A stretch of DNA of 36,424 nucleotides from NCBI GenBank assembly GCA_021779955.1, contig JAJXZS010000046.1:1-36424 (forward strand), read 5' to 3'. This document shows positions 7,683 through 16,255 of this stretch, one piece after another. The position numbers and the translations under genes are program-made. The stretch's first letter is position 1; each line of letters begins with the position of its first letter. The notes below the pieces were generated by a model. That model was given only the letters and a program-made list of their open reading frames with translations, was not told the origin of the DNA and ran no database searches. The DNA is from Chloroflexota bacterium (GTDB lineage: Bacteria; Chloroflexota; Anaerolineae; Anaerolineales; Anaerolineaceae).

Positions 7683-8642
7683 TTATTTCTTCTTTGGCGC
7701 CATCTGAAGGATCTGCTGCATCAGGGCAGGGTCGTCCTTGAACAGCCCGACTTTGGGCAGGCGCTGGAGCAGCAGCGCCCAGTTGGGATTGGTCTCGAAA
7801 ACCTTTTTGAAGATGGGCAGGGCCTTGTCCACGTGACCCAGATCAGCCATGGTGGCAGCCTGCCAGAAAGGCAGCTCGTCCATCTCGGGGGCGAGCATGG
7901 CGGCCTGATTGTAGGATTCGAAGGCACTTTCAGTCATGCCTTCGCTGAGGAGTTCATCCCCTTTGTTCATCAATTCGTAGGCTGTGTGCACCTTGATCAG
8001 CCGCTTGAGCTCGGCCAGCGGCGACTTGTGGTCTTCGACACGTAATTCGAGGGATTTCTGCTTCCAGGGCTGCTCGGTCTGTTCGCCGCCGACGATGACC
8101 ATCGCCGCCGATTGCATGCCGCGGATATCGCCTTCCTCGGCCTGGGCGGCTTCGAGGGCAAGCATCATGCGGTCTGCAAGAGGCGAGCCGGCCGACTTCT
8201 CGTATGCTTCGGCCATGGCTTTCCAGACCGTATTCTTGAGCATCATGTTTGCCTGAACCGAAAACTGATCCCCTTTGATGTGTCCGGCTTCGGGGATGCA
8301 GCGCGAGCCCGTGTACACGCCTATGCTGCCGCGCGAGTTGATCATGGCCACCTGGCGGACCTTATGATTTTCGTCCGCCTCGAGCAGGGTCTTGAGGGCG
8401 CAATCCACATCAAGGTTGACCGCCATGGCGGAAAGGCCATTCGGACCGTAGCTCACGTCTGCCATGGCCTGGGTGGCTACGACGCCGATGCCGGCTTCGG
8501 CCCATGGGACGACCGAGCCGACCGAGAACCAGTGCGACTGGACTGCGACGCCCATCTCGCCTGTTTTGGGGTCGCGCGCGACGATGGAGTAAGTGTGCGC
8601 CATGGGGAAACGGTTCAGATATTGCTCAATTTCTTGGGTCAT
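7683..8642 (-). CDS. DUF1028 family protein with TPR-like tail
   Basis: Residues ~14-220 match the DUF1028 family (Ntn-hydrolase-like fold): AHTYSIVARDPKTGEMGVAVQS, then SVGSVVPWAEAGIGVVATQA, and later a YTGSRCIPEAGH segment. The family is widespread and its reaction is unsettled; hydrolase activity is only suggested. The last ~90 residues look like helical TPR repeats (ELMNKGDELLSEGMTESAFESYNQAAMLAPE) rather than the peptidoglycan-binding tail found on some relatives. There is no signal peptide, so it is probably cytoplasmic. GGAG nine bases before the ATG supports this start over the internal Met at residue 14. It is the last gene of a leftward four-gene set. Confidence 0.82.
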   Translation of the reverse strand: MTQEIEQYLNRFPMAHTYSIVARDPKTGEMGVAVQSHWFSVGSVVPWAEAGIGVVATQAMADVSYGPNGLSAMAVNLDVDCALKTLLEADENHKVRQVAMINSRGSIGVYTGSRCIPEAGHIKGDQFSVQANMMLKNTVWKAMAEAYEKSAGSPLADRMMLALEAAQAEEGDIRGMQSAAMVIVGGEQTEQPWKQKSLELRVEDHKSPLAELKRLIKVHTAYELMNKGDELLSEGMTESAFESYNQAAMLAPEMDELPFWQAATMADLGHVDKALPIFKKVFETNPNWALLLQRLPKVGLFKDDPALMQQILQMAPKKK

Positions 8643-8669
8643 AGCGTTTTCTCCTATCGGTAAGAAGAC

Positions 8670-9305
8670 TTACGGTTTGAAGAAGATCGCGGTATCCGCC
8701 ACGCCGTTCGAGGTCCAATAGCGCCGCCAGGGTTCGATTTGCTGCCAGACCTGCGCCCACACTTCACCGTCGGGGCCTTCCGCGACGCTGCGCGAGTTGG
8801 GCGAAATGGAGTTGCTTGGGAGGGCTTTGTTGACGTTATCGATGATGAGCATGCCTTGCGGTTTGAGCAGCGGGATGGAACGCAGCGCGCAATGAGCGCG
8901 GTAGATGCCGTCAACGATGACAAAATCGAGGCTCGCTGGCGCGAACCTGCCTGTCACCGACACGTATTCAGTTTGGTCGATATCGGGATTCGCGTCCTCG
9001 GGCTTGGGGGCGAGAATCAAGTCGACATTCTCGAGAGAGGTCACCTGCAACCTGGCTCTGACTTCGGTTGCCCAATTTGCGTTGTGCTCGACGCTGGTCA
9101 GATGCCGGGTTCGCCTGGCGAACCAGAGCGTGCTGCGCCCTGAGCCGAATTCGAGGCCGACATCGGTAGAGAGCAGGTACTTCTGCAGGAAGTCTATTGC
9201 CTGGGGGGTAAACCAGGGCAGCCCGGGATGGCGGCGCCTGTAGAGCTTTTCCTTCGCCCGGTCGAACAGGTATTGGGGAGTCCAATGCGAGAATGTGCGT
9301 GCCAT
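8670..9305 (-). CDS. Class I SAM-dependent methyltransferase, substrate unknown
   Basis: The 211-residue protein carries the SAM-binding motif I as GLEFGSGRST (~50-59), an acidic residue after strand 2 (SVEHNANW), and the strand-4 segment LDFVIVDGIYR. This is the small Rossmann-type methyltransferase layout. The N-terminal ~45 residues are basic (FDRAKEKLYRRRHPGLPWF). The target is not deducible. AAGG lies just upstream of the ATG. It sits 10 bases after the membrane-protein gene and 27 bases before the DUF1028 gene, which fits one leftward operon. Confidence 0.75.
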   Translation of the reverse strand: MARTFSHWTPQYLFDRAKEKLYRRRHPGLPWFTPQAIDFLQKYLLSTDVGLEFGSGRSTLWFARRTRHLTSVEHNANWATEVRARLQVTSLENVDLILAPKPEDANPDIDQTEYVSVTGRFAPASLDFVIVDGIYRAHCALRSIPLLKPQGMLIIDNVNKALPSNSISPNSRSVAEGPDGEVWAQVWQQIEPWRRYWTSNGVADTAIFFKP

Positions 9306-9315
9306 GCGTTACCTT

Positions 9316-10164
9316 CTATTTCTGCGGGCCAAATGCGCCCTGGATGACGTTGTCTTCAAAGAATTCGCCGGTCTGACCGGTGGTGGCGTACTGGTAGACC
9401 GCGGCAGTGTAGATGCCGCTCAGCGTGCTGCTGATGAGCACAAGGATCAGGACGAGGAAGAGCCCGCCGATGGCAGTCAGGATCATGACCCAGGCGGGCA
9501 GGCCAAGGTAAGCCGCGAGGACGATGGCGCCCACGCAAAGCAAGACCAGGACCACTCCGGCGAGGGTGAAGACGGCGCTGAAGGTGAAATTGCCAACAAG
9601 CTGCTCGCCCCAGGTTTTCTTGAGGTAAGCGATGCTGCGCTTGATGGCTTCGATGGGGCCGACATCTTCGACGGCGAGAACGGGCACGACCAAAAAAGTC
9701 GCCACATTCCAGACCATGCCGAGAAGCCCGACAACGAGGCTGCCAAAACCCTTGCTCCGGTTGCGGATGGTGCTCAAGACAAGGCCGACTGTGGCAGCGA
9801 TCAAGGCGTAACCGAGGATGGGTAGGATGTGCTTTGCGGCAATCTTGATGCCGTCGCCGACGGTGGGATCACCTCCGCGCAGGCGGATGAGCGCCGCGCC
9901 GACCAGGGCGGTATTGCTCGAGAAGATGATGAAATATTGCAGGACATAAAAAAGGAAGAAGAGAGCGTAATCGAGGAAGGATAATCCCTGGCCGGAAAGG
10001 TCGACTGCGATGCCTGTGAAGAGCATCGGAAACAGGAACGCGAGCGTCAGAACGACCATGCTGATTGCGGACAGGATGGGGAACATCATCAATTCCTTGT
10101 CCTTGTTGAGCACTTCTGCGCTTGCCTTGACCAGGCTCCAACTCTCAGTGAATACGTTCGCCAT
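9316..10164 (-). CDS. DUF6159-like integral membrane protein
   Basis: The 282-residue protein has about six hydrophobic segments (for example FPILSAISMVVLTLAFLFPM and VLVLLCVGAIVLAAYLGLPA). It has conserved-looking motifs at the N-terminus (FTESWSLVKAS) and in the middle (VLAVEDVGPIEAIKRS). This agrees with the DUF6159 family of unknown function, named from memory. A longer frame begins at 10209, but GGAGGAG lies just before the ATG at 10164. That start also avoids overlap with the upstream methyltransferase gene, so I use it. It is probably co-transcribed with its neighbours; its role is unknown. Confidence 0.72.
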   Translation of the reverse strand: MANVFTESWSLVKASAEVLNKDKELMMFPILSAISMVVLTLAFLFPMLFTGIAVDLSGQGLSFLDYALFFLFYVLQYFIIFSSNTALVGAALIRLRGGDPTVGDGIKIAAKHILPILGYALIAATVGLVLSTIRNRSKGFGSLVVGLLGMVWNVATFLVVPVLAVEDVGPIEAIKRSIAYLKKTWGEQLVGNFTFSAVFTLAGVVLVLLCVGAIVLAAYLGLPAWVMILTAIGGLFLVLILVLISSTLSGIYTAAVYQYATTGQTGEFFEDNVIQGAFGPQK

Positions 10165-10181
10165 GTCTCCTCCGATGCGTT

Positions 10182-11093
10182 CTAGATCTTGAGTTTGCTG
10201 CTGCGCCAACGCGCAAAGATTGCCATGGAAAGGAATTTGCCGTGCGATTTGGTCTTCAATCCCAACTCGCCTGCGGTGGTGACACCGCCGAAACCGCGCA
10301 TCATCTCGTCCATGGCATAGAAGAGGGTGACAGAACTGGCTTTGACGGCATAAGCGGTGAGCTGGACGAATAGCGGATCAGGGGCGAGAATCTGGCGGCA
10401 GGCGTCCAACAGGTTGGGAATCAGTTTGTAGAACTCCCACACTTCGCCCTTGGGACCCCTGCCGAACTTGGGTGGGTCGAGAATGATGCCGTTGTAGGTG
10501 GAATTGCGCCTGTGCTCGCGCTGGACGAACTTGAGGGCATCGTCGATGATCCAGCGAATGGGGGCATCCTGCAGATTGGACAGGCGCTGGTTTTCGTTCG
10601 CCCAGGTGACGACCTTGCGCGAGGCATCGAGATGGGTCACCTGCGCACCAGCCTGCGCTGCGGCAAGCGATGCAATGCCCGTGTAACCGAAGAGGTTGAG
10701 CACTTTCGGAGCACGGCCAGAGGCGCGGATGACTTGCTGCATCCAGTCCCACTGGCTGGCCTGTTCGGGGAACACGCCGAGATGACGCGAGGAGGAAGTC
10801 TGCGCCCAGAAGGAGAGATCGCGGTAGGACATCTTCCAGCGTTCGGGAACCTTGCGCATGAATTCCCAATGGCCGCCGTTTTCCTCGGGCGCGGGTTTGT
10901 ATAAGGCGTCGGCTTTCTGCCATTCGGCATCGCCAAAGCCCTTCGACCAGACCGCTTCGGGCTCCGGGCGGATGACGCGCACCTGACCGTAGCGCTCCAG
11001 CTTTTGGCCGTCGCCTGAGTCGATCAACTCGTAATCGACCCAATCATCGGGGCTGAGTAATTCGATTGCGGGGATAGGGGATGCGGGGGTCAT
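10182..11093 (-). CDS. RlmI-type class I SAM methyltransferase
   Basis: In the 303-residue protein, a ~115-residue N-terminal part with many Trp residues leads to a methyltransferase core: VLNLFGYTGIASLAAAQAG (motif I, ~132-150), THLDASRKVVTWANEN, and the target-base motif ILDPPKFGRG. This order is that of the PF10672/RlmI group, whose known members methylate cytosine or guanine in 23S rRNA. The PUA domain typical of E. coli RlmI is not obvious, so the substrate is left open. It is the first gene of the leftward set. The SD is weak (GGAG 13 bases before the ATG), and a TATACT box lies upstream. Confidence 0.78.
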   Translation of the reverse strand: MTPASPIPAIELLSPDDWVDYELIDSGDGQKLERYGQVRVIRPEPEAVWSKGFGDAEWQKADALYKPAPEENGGHWEFMRKVPERWKMSYRDLSFWAQTSSSRHLGVFPEQASQWDWMQQVIRASGRAPKVLNLFGYTGIASLAAAQAGAQVTHLDASRKVVTWANENQRLSNLQDAPIRWIIDDALKFVQREHRRNSTYNGIILDPPKFGRGPKGEVWEFYKLIPNLLDACRQILAPDPLFVQLTAYAVKASSVTLFYAMDEMMRGFGGVTTAGELGLKTKSHGKFLSMAIFARWRSSKLKI

Positions 11094-11120
11094 TGTTGTG
11101 CAGATCTCCAGGATAAGAAA

Positions 11121-11126
11121 AGTATA
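11121..11126 (-). promoter_or_regulatory. Candidate -10 box for the leftward four-gene set
   Basis: TATACT on the leftward strand lies 27 bases before the ATG at 11093. No good -35 box is seen 16-18 bases further upstream. Confidence 0.4.
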
Positions 11127-11187
11127 CCGCGTTCACCGTCCAGGGAATGGAAAAGGCAGCATCAAATTTGACCGTCAGCGTAGAGGA

Positions 11188-11193
11188 TATAAT
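11188..11193 (+). promoter_or_regulatory. -10 box of the patB-like gene
   Basis: A perfect TATAAT lies 33 bases before the ATG at 11227, with GGCGGAGG as ribosome site in between. A TTGACC occurs at 11168-11173, but the spacing of 14 is short, so the -35 is uncertain. Confidence 0.5.
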
Positions 11194-11226
11194 TGAAGCT
11201 TACAGTTTACATGGCGGAGGAAAAAG

Positions 11227-12381
11227 ATGGCAACCATTTTCGATAGCTGCCCCGACCGGAGGGACGGCGAGAGCGTCAAGTGGAATGTGTATCCGGAAGA
11301 CGTAATTCCCATGTGGGTGGCGGATATAGATGTGCGCTCCCCACAGGCGGTGATCGATGCGCTGAAAGCAAGGGCCGATAACGGCGTGTTCGGCTACCCG
11401 CTGGCTTCCAAAGAACTGCGCGAGACGATCGTGAGGCGCATGGAGCAGCGCTACGATTGGAAGATCCAACCCGGGGATGTCGATCTCGTGCCCGGGGTGG
11501 TATCCGGATTCAACCTGGCCGCGCAGGCATTTACCGCGCCGGGAGAATCCATGCTCATGCAGACGCCTGTGTATCCGCCGTTTTTGGATGCGCCCGGAAA
11601 CGCGCAGGCGCGGGGGATTTTCGTGGACCTGGTGCGCGCGAGGGACGGCAGCTATTCGGTCGATTTCGACGCGTTCGAGCAGGCTATCGAGAAGGATACA
11701 AAAACATTCATCCTGTGCAATCCGCACAACCCGGTGGGAAGGGTGTTTACGCGAGAAGAACTGGAGCGGATGGGTGAAATCTGCCTGAAGCACGGCGTTA
11801 CCATCGTCTCAGACGAGATCCACAGCGACCTGATCTTCCATGGATACCGGCACACGCCGGTTGCTTCGATTTCGAAAGAGCTCGAAGCGAACACGGTGAC
11901 ATTGATTGCGCCGAGCAAGACGTTCAATATCGCAGGTCTGGACTGCTCGATAATCGTATGCACCGACCCTGAACTACGTGAGAAGCTGCGCTGTGCGCGC
12001 AAGGGACTGCTTGGGCATGTCAATATCCTGGGGATGACAGCGGCTCTGGCTGCCTACAATCACGGGCAGGCATGGCTGGACAAGTTGCTTGTGGAACTCG
12101 AAGCGAACCGGGACGTTCTTTACAATTTTGTAAGCTCTAGAATGCCCGAGATCGGCATGGCAAAACCGGAGGGAACCTACCTGGCATGGCTGGACTGCCG
12201 GAACTTGAACCTGCAGCCCGATCCGTACCTTTTTTTCCTCGAACGGGCGAAAGTAGCGTTGAACGATGGCGCGGAGTTCGGCAAGGCGGGAGAGGGCTTC
12301 CTGCGCCTTAATTTTGGATGCTCGAAGGCGCTTCTCGAAGAAGGTTTGACGAGGATGGAGCAGGCACTCAGGCATCGGTAA
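11227..12381 (+). CDS. patB: MalY/PatB family PLP-dependent C-S lyase / aminotransferase
   Basis: The 384-residue product is full length for the MalY/PatB branch of fold-type I aminotransferases. Diagnostic segments are the N-terminal VKWNVYPEDVIPMWVADIDV, NPHNPVGRVFTREEL, the PLP-stacking VSDEIHSDL, and the Schiff-base Lys in APSKTFNIAGL (about residue 231). Family members cleave cystathionine or cysteine to a thiol or sulfide, pyruvate and ammonia, so a role in methionine/cysteine metabolism is expected; some act only as aminotransferases. GGCGGAGG gives a good ribosome site. It is a single-gene unit, divergent from the methyltransferase operon and closed by a bidirectional hairpin. Confidence 0.88.
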   Translation: MATIFDSCPDRRDGESVKWNVYPEDVIPMWVADIDVRSPQAVIDALKARADNGVFGYPLASKELRETIVRRMEQRYDWKIQPGDVDLVPGVVSGFNLAAQAFTAPGESMLMQTPVYPPFLDAPGNAQARGIFVDLVRARDGSYSVDFDAFEQAIEKDTKTFILCNPHNPVGRVFTREELERMGEICLKHGVTIVSDEIHSDLIFHGYRHTPVASISKELEANTVTLIAPSKTFNIAGLDCSIIVCTDPELREKLRCARKGLLGHVNILGMTAALAAYNHGQAWLDKLLVELEANRDVLYNFVSSRMPEIGMAKPEGTYLAWLDCRNLNLQPDPYLFFLERAKVALNDGAEFGKAGEGFLRLNFGCSKALLEEGLTRMEQALRHR

Positions 12382-12399
12382 TCACGGCGAGATAAAAAA

Positions 12400-12423
12400 A
12401 CAGAGCTGGAAACCCAGCTCTGT
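12400..12423. terminator. Bidirectional intrinsic terminator
   Basis: A perfect 10-bp stem, ACAGAGCTGG and CCAGCTCTGT, with a 4-base loop lies between two convergent genes. Leftward it is followed by seven T, a strong terminator for the cold-shock gene. Rightward only TGCGTTTT follows, so it is weaker for the patB-like gene. Confidence 0.88.
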
Positions 12424-12445
12424 TGCGTTTTCGATCTTGTCCCCT

Positions 12446-12658
12446 TTATTCCACCGGAACGACATTTGCAGCTTGCAACCCTTTTGGACCTTTTTCGACC
12501 TCGAATTCGACTTTTTGACCTTCTTTCAGAACCTTATAGCCTTCCATTTGGACGGCGGAAAAATGGACAAATACATCCTCGCCACCGTCTCGACCGATGA
12601 ATCCATACCCCTTGGCAGGATTGAACCACTTTACGGTTCCTACAAAACGTTCAGCCAT
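12446..12658 (-). CDS. csp: Cold-shock domain protein
   Basis: The 70-residue protein is a single cold-shock (OB-fold) domain. It has [15 protein letters not shown] holding RNP1 (KGYGFI) and DVFVHFSA holding RNP2 (VFVHF), then the usual [23 protein letters not shown] ending. Such proteins bind single-stranded RNA or DNA and melt mRNA structure. It is cytoplasmic and of normal length. GGAGAG lies before the ATG. The inferred leader from its promoter is ~78 bases; long leaders are common in this family and can carry temperature control, which I cannot show here. Confidence 0.96.
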
Positions 12659-12742
12659 TCTTTACTCTCCATCTTTGAATTTGAATGATGCAGGCGAAAA
12701 GACCTTTTTTGCCTTATTCTGTCTGGCATCAGCGATTCTTAA

Positions 12743-12771
12743 AATTTACCATCACTATATTAGAGTGTCAA
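12743..12771 (-). promoter_or_regulatory. Promoter of the cold-shock gene
   Basis: On the leftward strand, perfect TTGACA (12771-12766), a 17-base spacer and TAAATT (12748-12743) are found. Transcription would begin near 12736. Confidence 0.68.
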
Positions 12772-12806
12772 GTTTGAGAGATTCTCATAGGGTATTCTGA
12801 GTCGAC

Positions 12807-12812
12807 TATAAT
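12807..12812 (+). promoter_or_regulatory. -10 box directly before the TPR gene (leaderless candidate)
   Basis: Perfect TATAAT ends seven bases before the ATG at 12820, so the expected transcription start coincides with the start codon. No Shine-Dalgarno and no convincing -35 are visible. Confidence 0.55.
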
Positions 12813-12819
12813 CTATGCT

Positions 12820-14244
12820 ATGAAGTGGACTTCGAAGCTGCTCAGTCTGTTGCTCATTTTTCTGCCCCTGGCGGCAGCGGGACTGATCCACTTTGCCCCG
12901 CAGGCGCAGGTGGTCAAGGATGCCGGCGGAAAGGCAGCCGAGGCTGAGAAGGCGGGCAACTGGTCGATCGCTGTGACGAATCTACAGACGATCCTGGCCT
13001 GGGAAGGCTGGAGGGCAGATGCGCTCGAGCAACTGGGCAGGGCAGAATTCGAGCTGAAGCAGTATGAAGCCGCTGCGTCCGCATTCGAAAAGGCCAGGAG
13101 CGCGCGAGAACTCTCTTTCGACAATATAGAACGGCTTGGACTGGCATATATGCAGATCGGGCGGGCAGGAGATGCTCAAGAGCTTTGGCGGGCAATCAGC
13201 CTGTCTGCTCCTACGGATTTCGATTTCTTGATGGAGACAGCATCCAAGCAGCGCGAAATTGGCGACATGGTGGGCGCGGTCAACACGCTGTTGAACGCCT
13301 ACCATTTGCGTGAGAGCGATATTGAAGTCAATTATTTGCTTGGGGTTCAACTTGCAGTGACCGAACCTCAAAACGCGGTCAAATTCCTGACCGTTTCGTC
13401 AACGGCGGGGGGTAGTCGCGAAGCGGTGAGCAAGGAGCTGCTGAGCGAGATCGAAAACAGCGAAGAAACAGACTTGCTGCGCAGCCTGCGCGTCGGTCAA
13501 ATCCTGTCGAACGCGGGGGAGTGGGACCTGGCGGCAAGGTCTTTCGATGAAGTGGTGAATACGTCTCCTCAAAACGGATTTGCCTGGGCGCTGCTTGGCG
13601 AAGCGCTTCAACACAGCGGCGGGAGCGGCTTCGAAGAATTGCAGAAGGCGCTCAGCCTCGACCCGAAGTCCGACATGGTCAACGCCCTGATGGCGCTTTA
13701 CTACAGGCGCCAAAACAAGTCGGAGATGGCAATCGATTATTTGAAGAAAGCGATCGCTGCCAATCCAAAGGAAGCTGCATGGCAGATCGAACTGGGCAAT
13801 ACTTATGCCGAAGCCGGAAATCTGCAAGCGGCGTTGGATGCCTACTCCGAAGCGACGAAGGTGGAGCCGGAAGATCCCACGACCTGGCAGGCGCTGGCTT
13901 CCTTCTGCTTGTCGCGGAATATCGAAATCTCACCCACAGGCATCGATGCCGCGCGAAAAGCCCTCTCGCTTGACCCTAAAAATCCAGAACTGCTCGACCT
14001 GATGGGCGTGGGATTGCTAATCAACGACGATCCGGACAGCGCGGAGCGGTTCTTCAGCCAGGCGGTTGAACTCGCTCCGGAAAATGCGACTTACCATCTT
14101 CATTACGGGCAGCTGTATATTCAAAAGGGAGATTGCCCGCGGGCTTCTGCCGAACTCAAAGAAGCCATCACTCTGGCGCAGAACGATACGCGGATCAGCA
14201 GCAACGCCGAACGTCTCCTGAACGGATATTGTGCAGGTTATTGA
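12820..14244 (+). CDS. Membrane-anchored tetratricopeptide-repeat protein
   Basis: The 474-residue protein has an N-terminal hydrophobic segment (LLSLLLIFLPLAAAGLIHF, ~6-24) that acts as signal anchor. The rest is nearly all TPR helices, roughly nine to ten repeats, with clear units such as AAWQIELGNTYAEAGNLQAALDAYSEA and a final ATYHLHYGQLYIQKGDCPRASAELKEA cut into shorter matches. TPR arrays are protein-protein platforms; the partner is unknown. The topology puts the repeats outside the membrane. A TATAAT box sits seven bases before the ATG. A separate -10 box precedes the next gene, so this may be its own unit. Confidence 0.8.
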   Translation: MKWTSKLLSLLLIFLPLAAAGLIHFAPQAQVVKDAGGKAAEAEKAGNWSIAVTNLQTILAWEGWRADALEQLGRAEFELKQYEAAASAFEKARSARELSFDNIERLGLAYMQIGRAGDAQELWRAISLSAPTDFDFLMETASKQREIGDMVGAVNTLLNAYHLRESDIEVNYLLGVQLAVTEPQNAVKFLTVSSTAGGSREAVSKELLSEIENSEETDLLRSLRVGQILSNAGEWDLAARSFDEVVNTSPQNGFAWALLGEALQHSGGSGFEELQKALSLDPKSDMVNALMALYYRRQNKSEMAIDYLKKAIAANPKEAAWQIELGNTYAEAGNLQAALDAYSEATKVEPEDPTTWQALASFCLSRNIEISPTGIDAARKALSLDPKNPELLDLMGVGLLINDDPDSAERFFSQAVELAPENATYHLHYGQLYIQKGDCPRASAELKEAITLAQNDTRISSNAERLLNGYCAGY

Positions 14245-14253
14245 AGCGGTGAG

Positions 14254-14259
14254 TATAAT
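14254..14259 (+). promoter_or_regulatory. -10 box upstream of the LamG-like lipoprotein gene
   Basis: Perfect TATAAT lies 30 bases before the ATG at 14290, with AGGAAAG as ribosome site in between. No clear -35 box is seen at 16-18 bases. Confidence 0.45.
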
Positions 14260-14289
14260 TAGCGCAGATCATCGACCTACAGGAAAGAC

Positions 14290-14943
14290 ATGAAAATCGT
14301 TCAATGGATGCTCCTCCTTGTGCTGTTTATCGGCCTGCCCGGCTGCTCGACCATCGAGAGTTTGCTGCCTGCCTCGGCCCCTGCCGCCAGCGGAACAATC
14401 CTATATGCTGACGATTTTTCGGATCCCAAGGGTTGGGGAGCTGTAGGAAACAGCGGGGGGAGCGTGTCTTTCGATTACCAGGGACTCGAGATCAAAATCA
14501 ACACGCCCAACTCACTTTATTGGACGGTGAACGGCAAGTCGTACCAGGACATGCAGATCGACGTCGATGCGGTGCTACTGAGCGGGCCGATGAACGATAA
14601 TTTTGGGGTGATCTGCCGGTACGCCAACAACAAGAATTTCTATGCATTCATCATCAGCCACGACGGGTACTATGGCATGTTCAAAAGCATCGACGGCGTC
14701 GTTTATCCATTGCTGCCGGACGCTGGGATGCAATACAGCGAGACCATCCGGCAGGGCGGCATCGTGAATCACATCCAGGTGGTGTGCCAGGGCAGCAAGC
14801 TTACGCTGAATGTGAACGGCGAGGAGATGGCCTCGGCCAACGACACCGATCTGGCCAGGGGACAATTCGGATTGATCGCCGGCGCGTACGATCTACCCGG
14901 TGTGGATGTGTTTTTCGATAATCTGCTGGTGAAACAGCCTTAG
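14290..14943 (+). CDS. Lipoprotein with concanavalin/LamG-like domain
   Basis: The 217-residue protein has a signal peptide ending in the lipobox GLPGC (Cys at residue ~19), a short Ala/Ser-rich linker, then a jelly-roll of about 180 residues. It begins with LYADDFSDPKGWG and ends with PGVDVFFDNLLVKQP. That opening and ending are typical of the DUF1080/LamG-like sandwich found in many bacterial surface lipoproteins. No catalytic residues can be named, so carbohydrate or polymer binding is only a guess. It ends four bases before mtaB, whose ribosome site (AGGA) overlaps the stop codon, so the two are probably translated from one message although they have no evident functional link. Confidence 0.8.
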   Translation: MKIVQWMLLLVLFIGLPGCSTIESLLPASAPAASGTILYADDFSDPKGWGAVGNSGGSVSFDYQGLEIKINTPNSLYWTVNGKSYQDMQIDVDAVLLSGPMNDNFGVICRYANNKNFYAFIISHDGYYGMFKSIDGVVYPLLPDAGMQYSETIRQGGIVNHIQVVCQGSKLTLNVNGEEMASANDTDLARGQFGLIAGAYDLPGVDVFFDNLLVKQP

Positions 14944-14947
14944 GAAT

Positions 14948-16228
14948 ATGAAGATCTATTTCGACAGTATCGGCTGCCGGCTGAACCAGGCAGAAATCGA
15001 AAGCCTCGCGAGTCAATTCAGACGCGCGGGACATAGCGTGACCGGCAGCGCAGAAGGCGCAGACCTGGTGATCATCAACACCTGCGCCGTGACCGCGGCT
15101 GCGGCCTCCGATTCAAGAGAAAAATCCAGGCAGGCATATCATGCAGGGGCGAAGCAAATCGTGCTCACAGGCTGCTGGGCGACACTCGAGCCGGCAGAAG
15201 CGCTAAATTTGCCCGGGGTAATGCGCGTAGTCACCAACGCCCGGAAGAGCGAGTTGGTTTCCGATTTGCTGGAGGAAGCGCAGTCCGAGTACGATGCAGA
15301 ACCGGTGGCACGCGAGCCGCTGCCCGGAATTCACAGACGCACGCGGGCATTTATCAAGGCGCAGGACGGCTGCGACAACTTCTGTACGTTTTGCGTCACC
15401 CGCATCGCGCGCGGGCAGGGCGTGAGCGTGCCCATGCAGCAGGTGATCCGGGACGTCGAGCTTGTGCTGCAGGGCGGGGCGAAGGAAATCGTGCTCAGCG
15501 GGGTGCATCTCGGCTCATGGGGGAATGATCTGAAGAACGGAACCCATTTACGTGATCTGATTCAAGCCATTCTGGATGAAACATCCATCGAGCGGGTGAG
15601 GCTTTCTTCGGTCGAGCCCTGGGACCTTGAGCGGAGCTTCTTCGAGTTATGGCAGGATTCGCGCATGTGCCCGCACATTCACTTTCCGCTGCAATCAGGC
15701 TCGGCAGCGGTTCTGAAGCGCATGGGGCGGAACACCACGCCTGACAAATATCGGGCGCTTGTCGAGCTGGCAAGGGACGCCATCCCGAACCTGGCGCTGA
15801 CGACCGATATCATTGTCGGGTTTCCGATGGAAAACGATGAAGAATTTGGTGAAAGCCTTGAGTTCGTTCGAGAAATGGAATTTGCAGGCGGGCATGTTTT
15901 CAAATATTCAGCACGGGAAGGGACGGCAGCAGCCCGTCTTTCAGGCAGGGTTCATGGTAAAATTGCGGGCTGTCGAAGCCGAAGTATGCGGGGGATCCTG
16001 CAAGAATCGGCAGAGCAATATGCGAGAGGTACTGTTGGCCGGCAGGTCGATGTCTTGTGGGAATCGACAAGCGGGCTCGATTCGCGGGGATGGCGGATGC
16101 ATGGATTGAGCGACAATTATCTCAAAGTCAGCGGCTTTGCCCCTGAAAACCGGTGGAACTGCATCGACAGAGTGAAAGTCATTTCATTTGAAGCAGGCCA
16201 ACTCGAAGGCGAAATCATCCAGGAATAA
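14948..16228 (+). CDS. mtaB: tRNA t6A37 methylthiotransferase MtaB
   Basis: The 426-residue radical-SAM methylthiotransferase adds a methylthio group to t6A at position 37 of tRNAs reading ANN codons, giving ms2t6A. The N-terminal UPF0004 domain carries the three cluster cysteines Cys10 (SIGCRLNQAE), Cys46 (NTCAVT) and Cys76 (LTGCWA). The radical-SAM CxxxCxxC is CDNFCTFC at 142-149. The SIGCRLNQAE opening separates MtaB from MiaB and RimO. A C-terminal TRAM-like region follows (~370-426). It is translationally coupled to the preceding lipoprotein gene. Confidence 0.92.
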   Translation: MKIYFDSIGCRLNQAEIESLASQFRRAGHSVTGSAEGADLVIINTCAVTAAAASDSREKSRQAYHAGAKQIVLTGCWATLEPAEALNLPGVMRVVTNARKSELVSDLLEEAQSEYDAEPVAREPLPGIHRRTRAFIKAQDGCDNFCTFCVTRIARGQGVSVPMQQVIRDVELVLQGGAKEIVLSGVHLGSWGNDLKNGTHLRDLIQAILDETSIERVRLSSVEPWDLERSFFELWQDSRMCPHIHFPLQSGSAAVLKRMGRNTTPDKYRALVELARDAIPNLALTTDIIVGFPMENDEEFGESLEFVREMEFAGGHVFKYSAREGTAAARLSGRVHGKIAGCRSRSMRGILQESAEQYARGTVGRQVDVLWESTSGLDSRGWRMHGLSDNYLKVSGFAPENRWNCIDRVKVISFEAGQLEGEIIQE

Positions 16229-16255
16229 ATCAATCATAGATAGGTGAAGGTACTC

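Noticed and set aside
10165-10209. Longer start for the DUF6159-like membrane protein
   Set aside because: It would overlap the upstream methyltransferase gene, while a strong GGAGGAG sits directly before the ATG at 10164.
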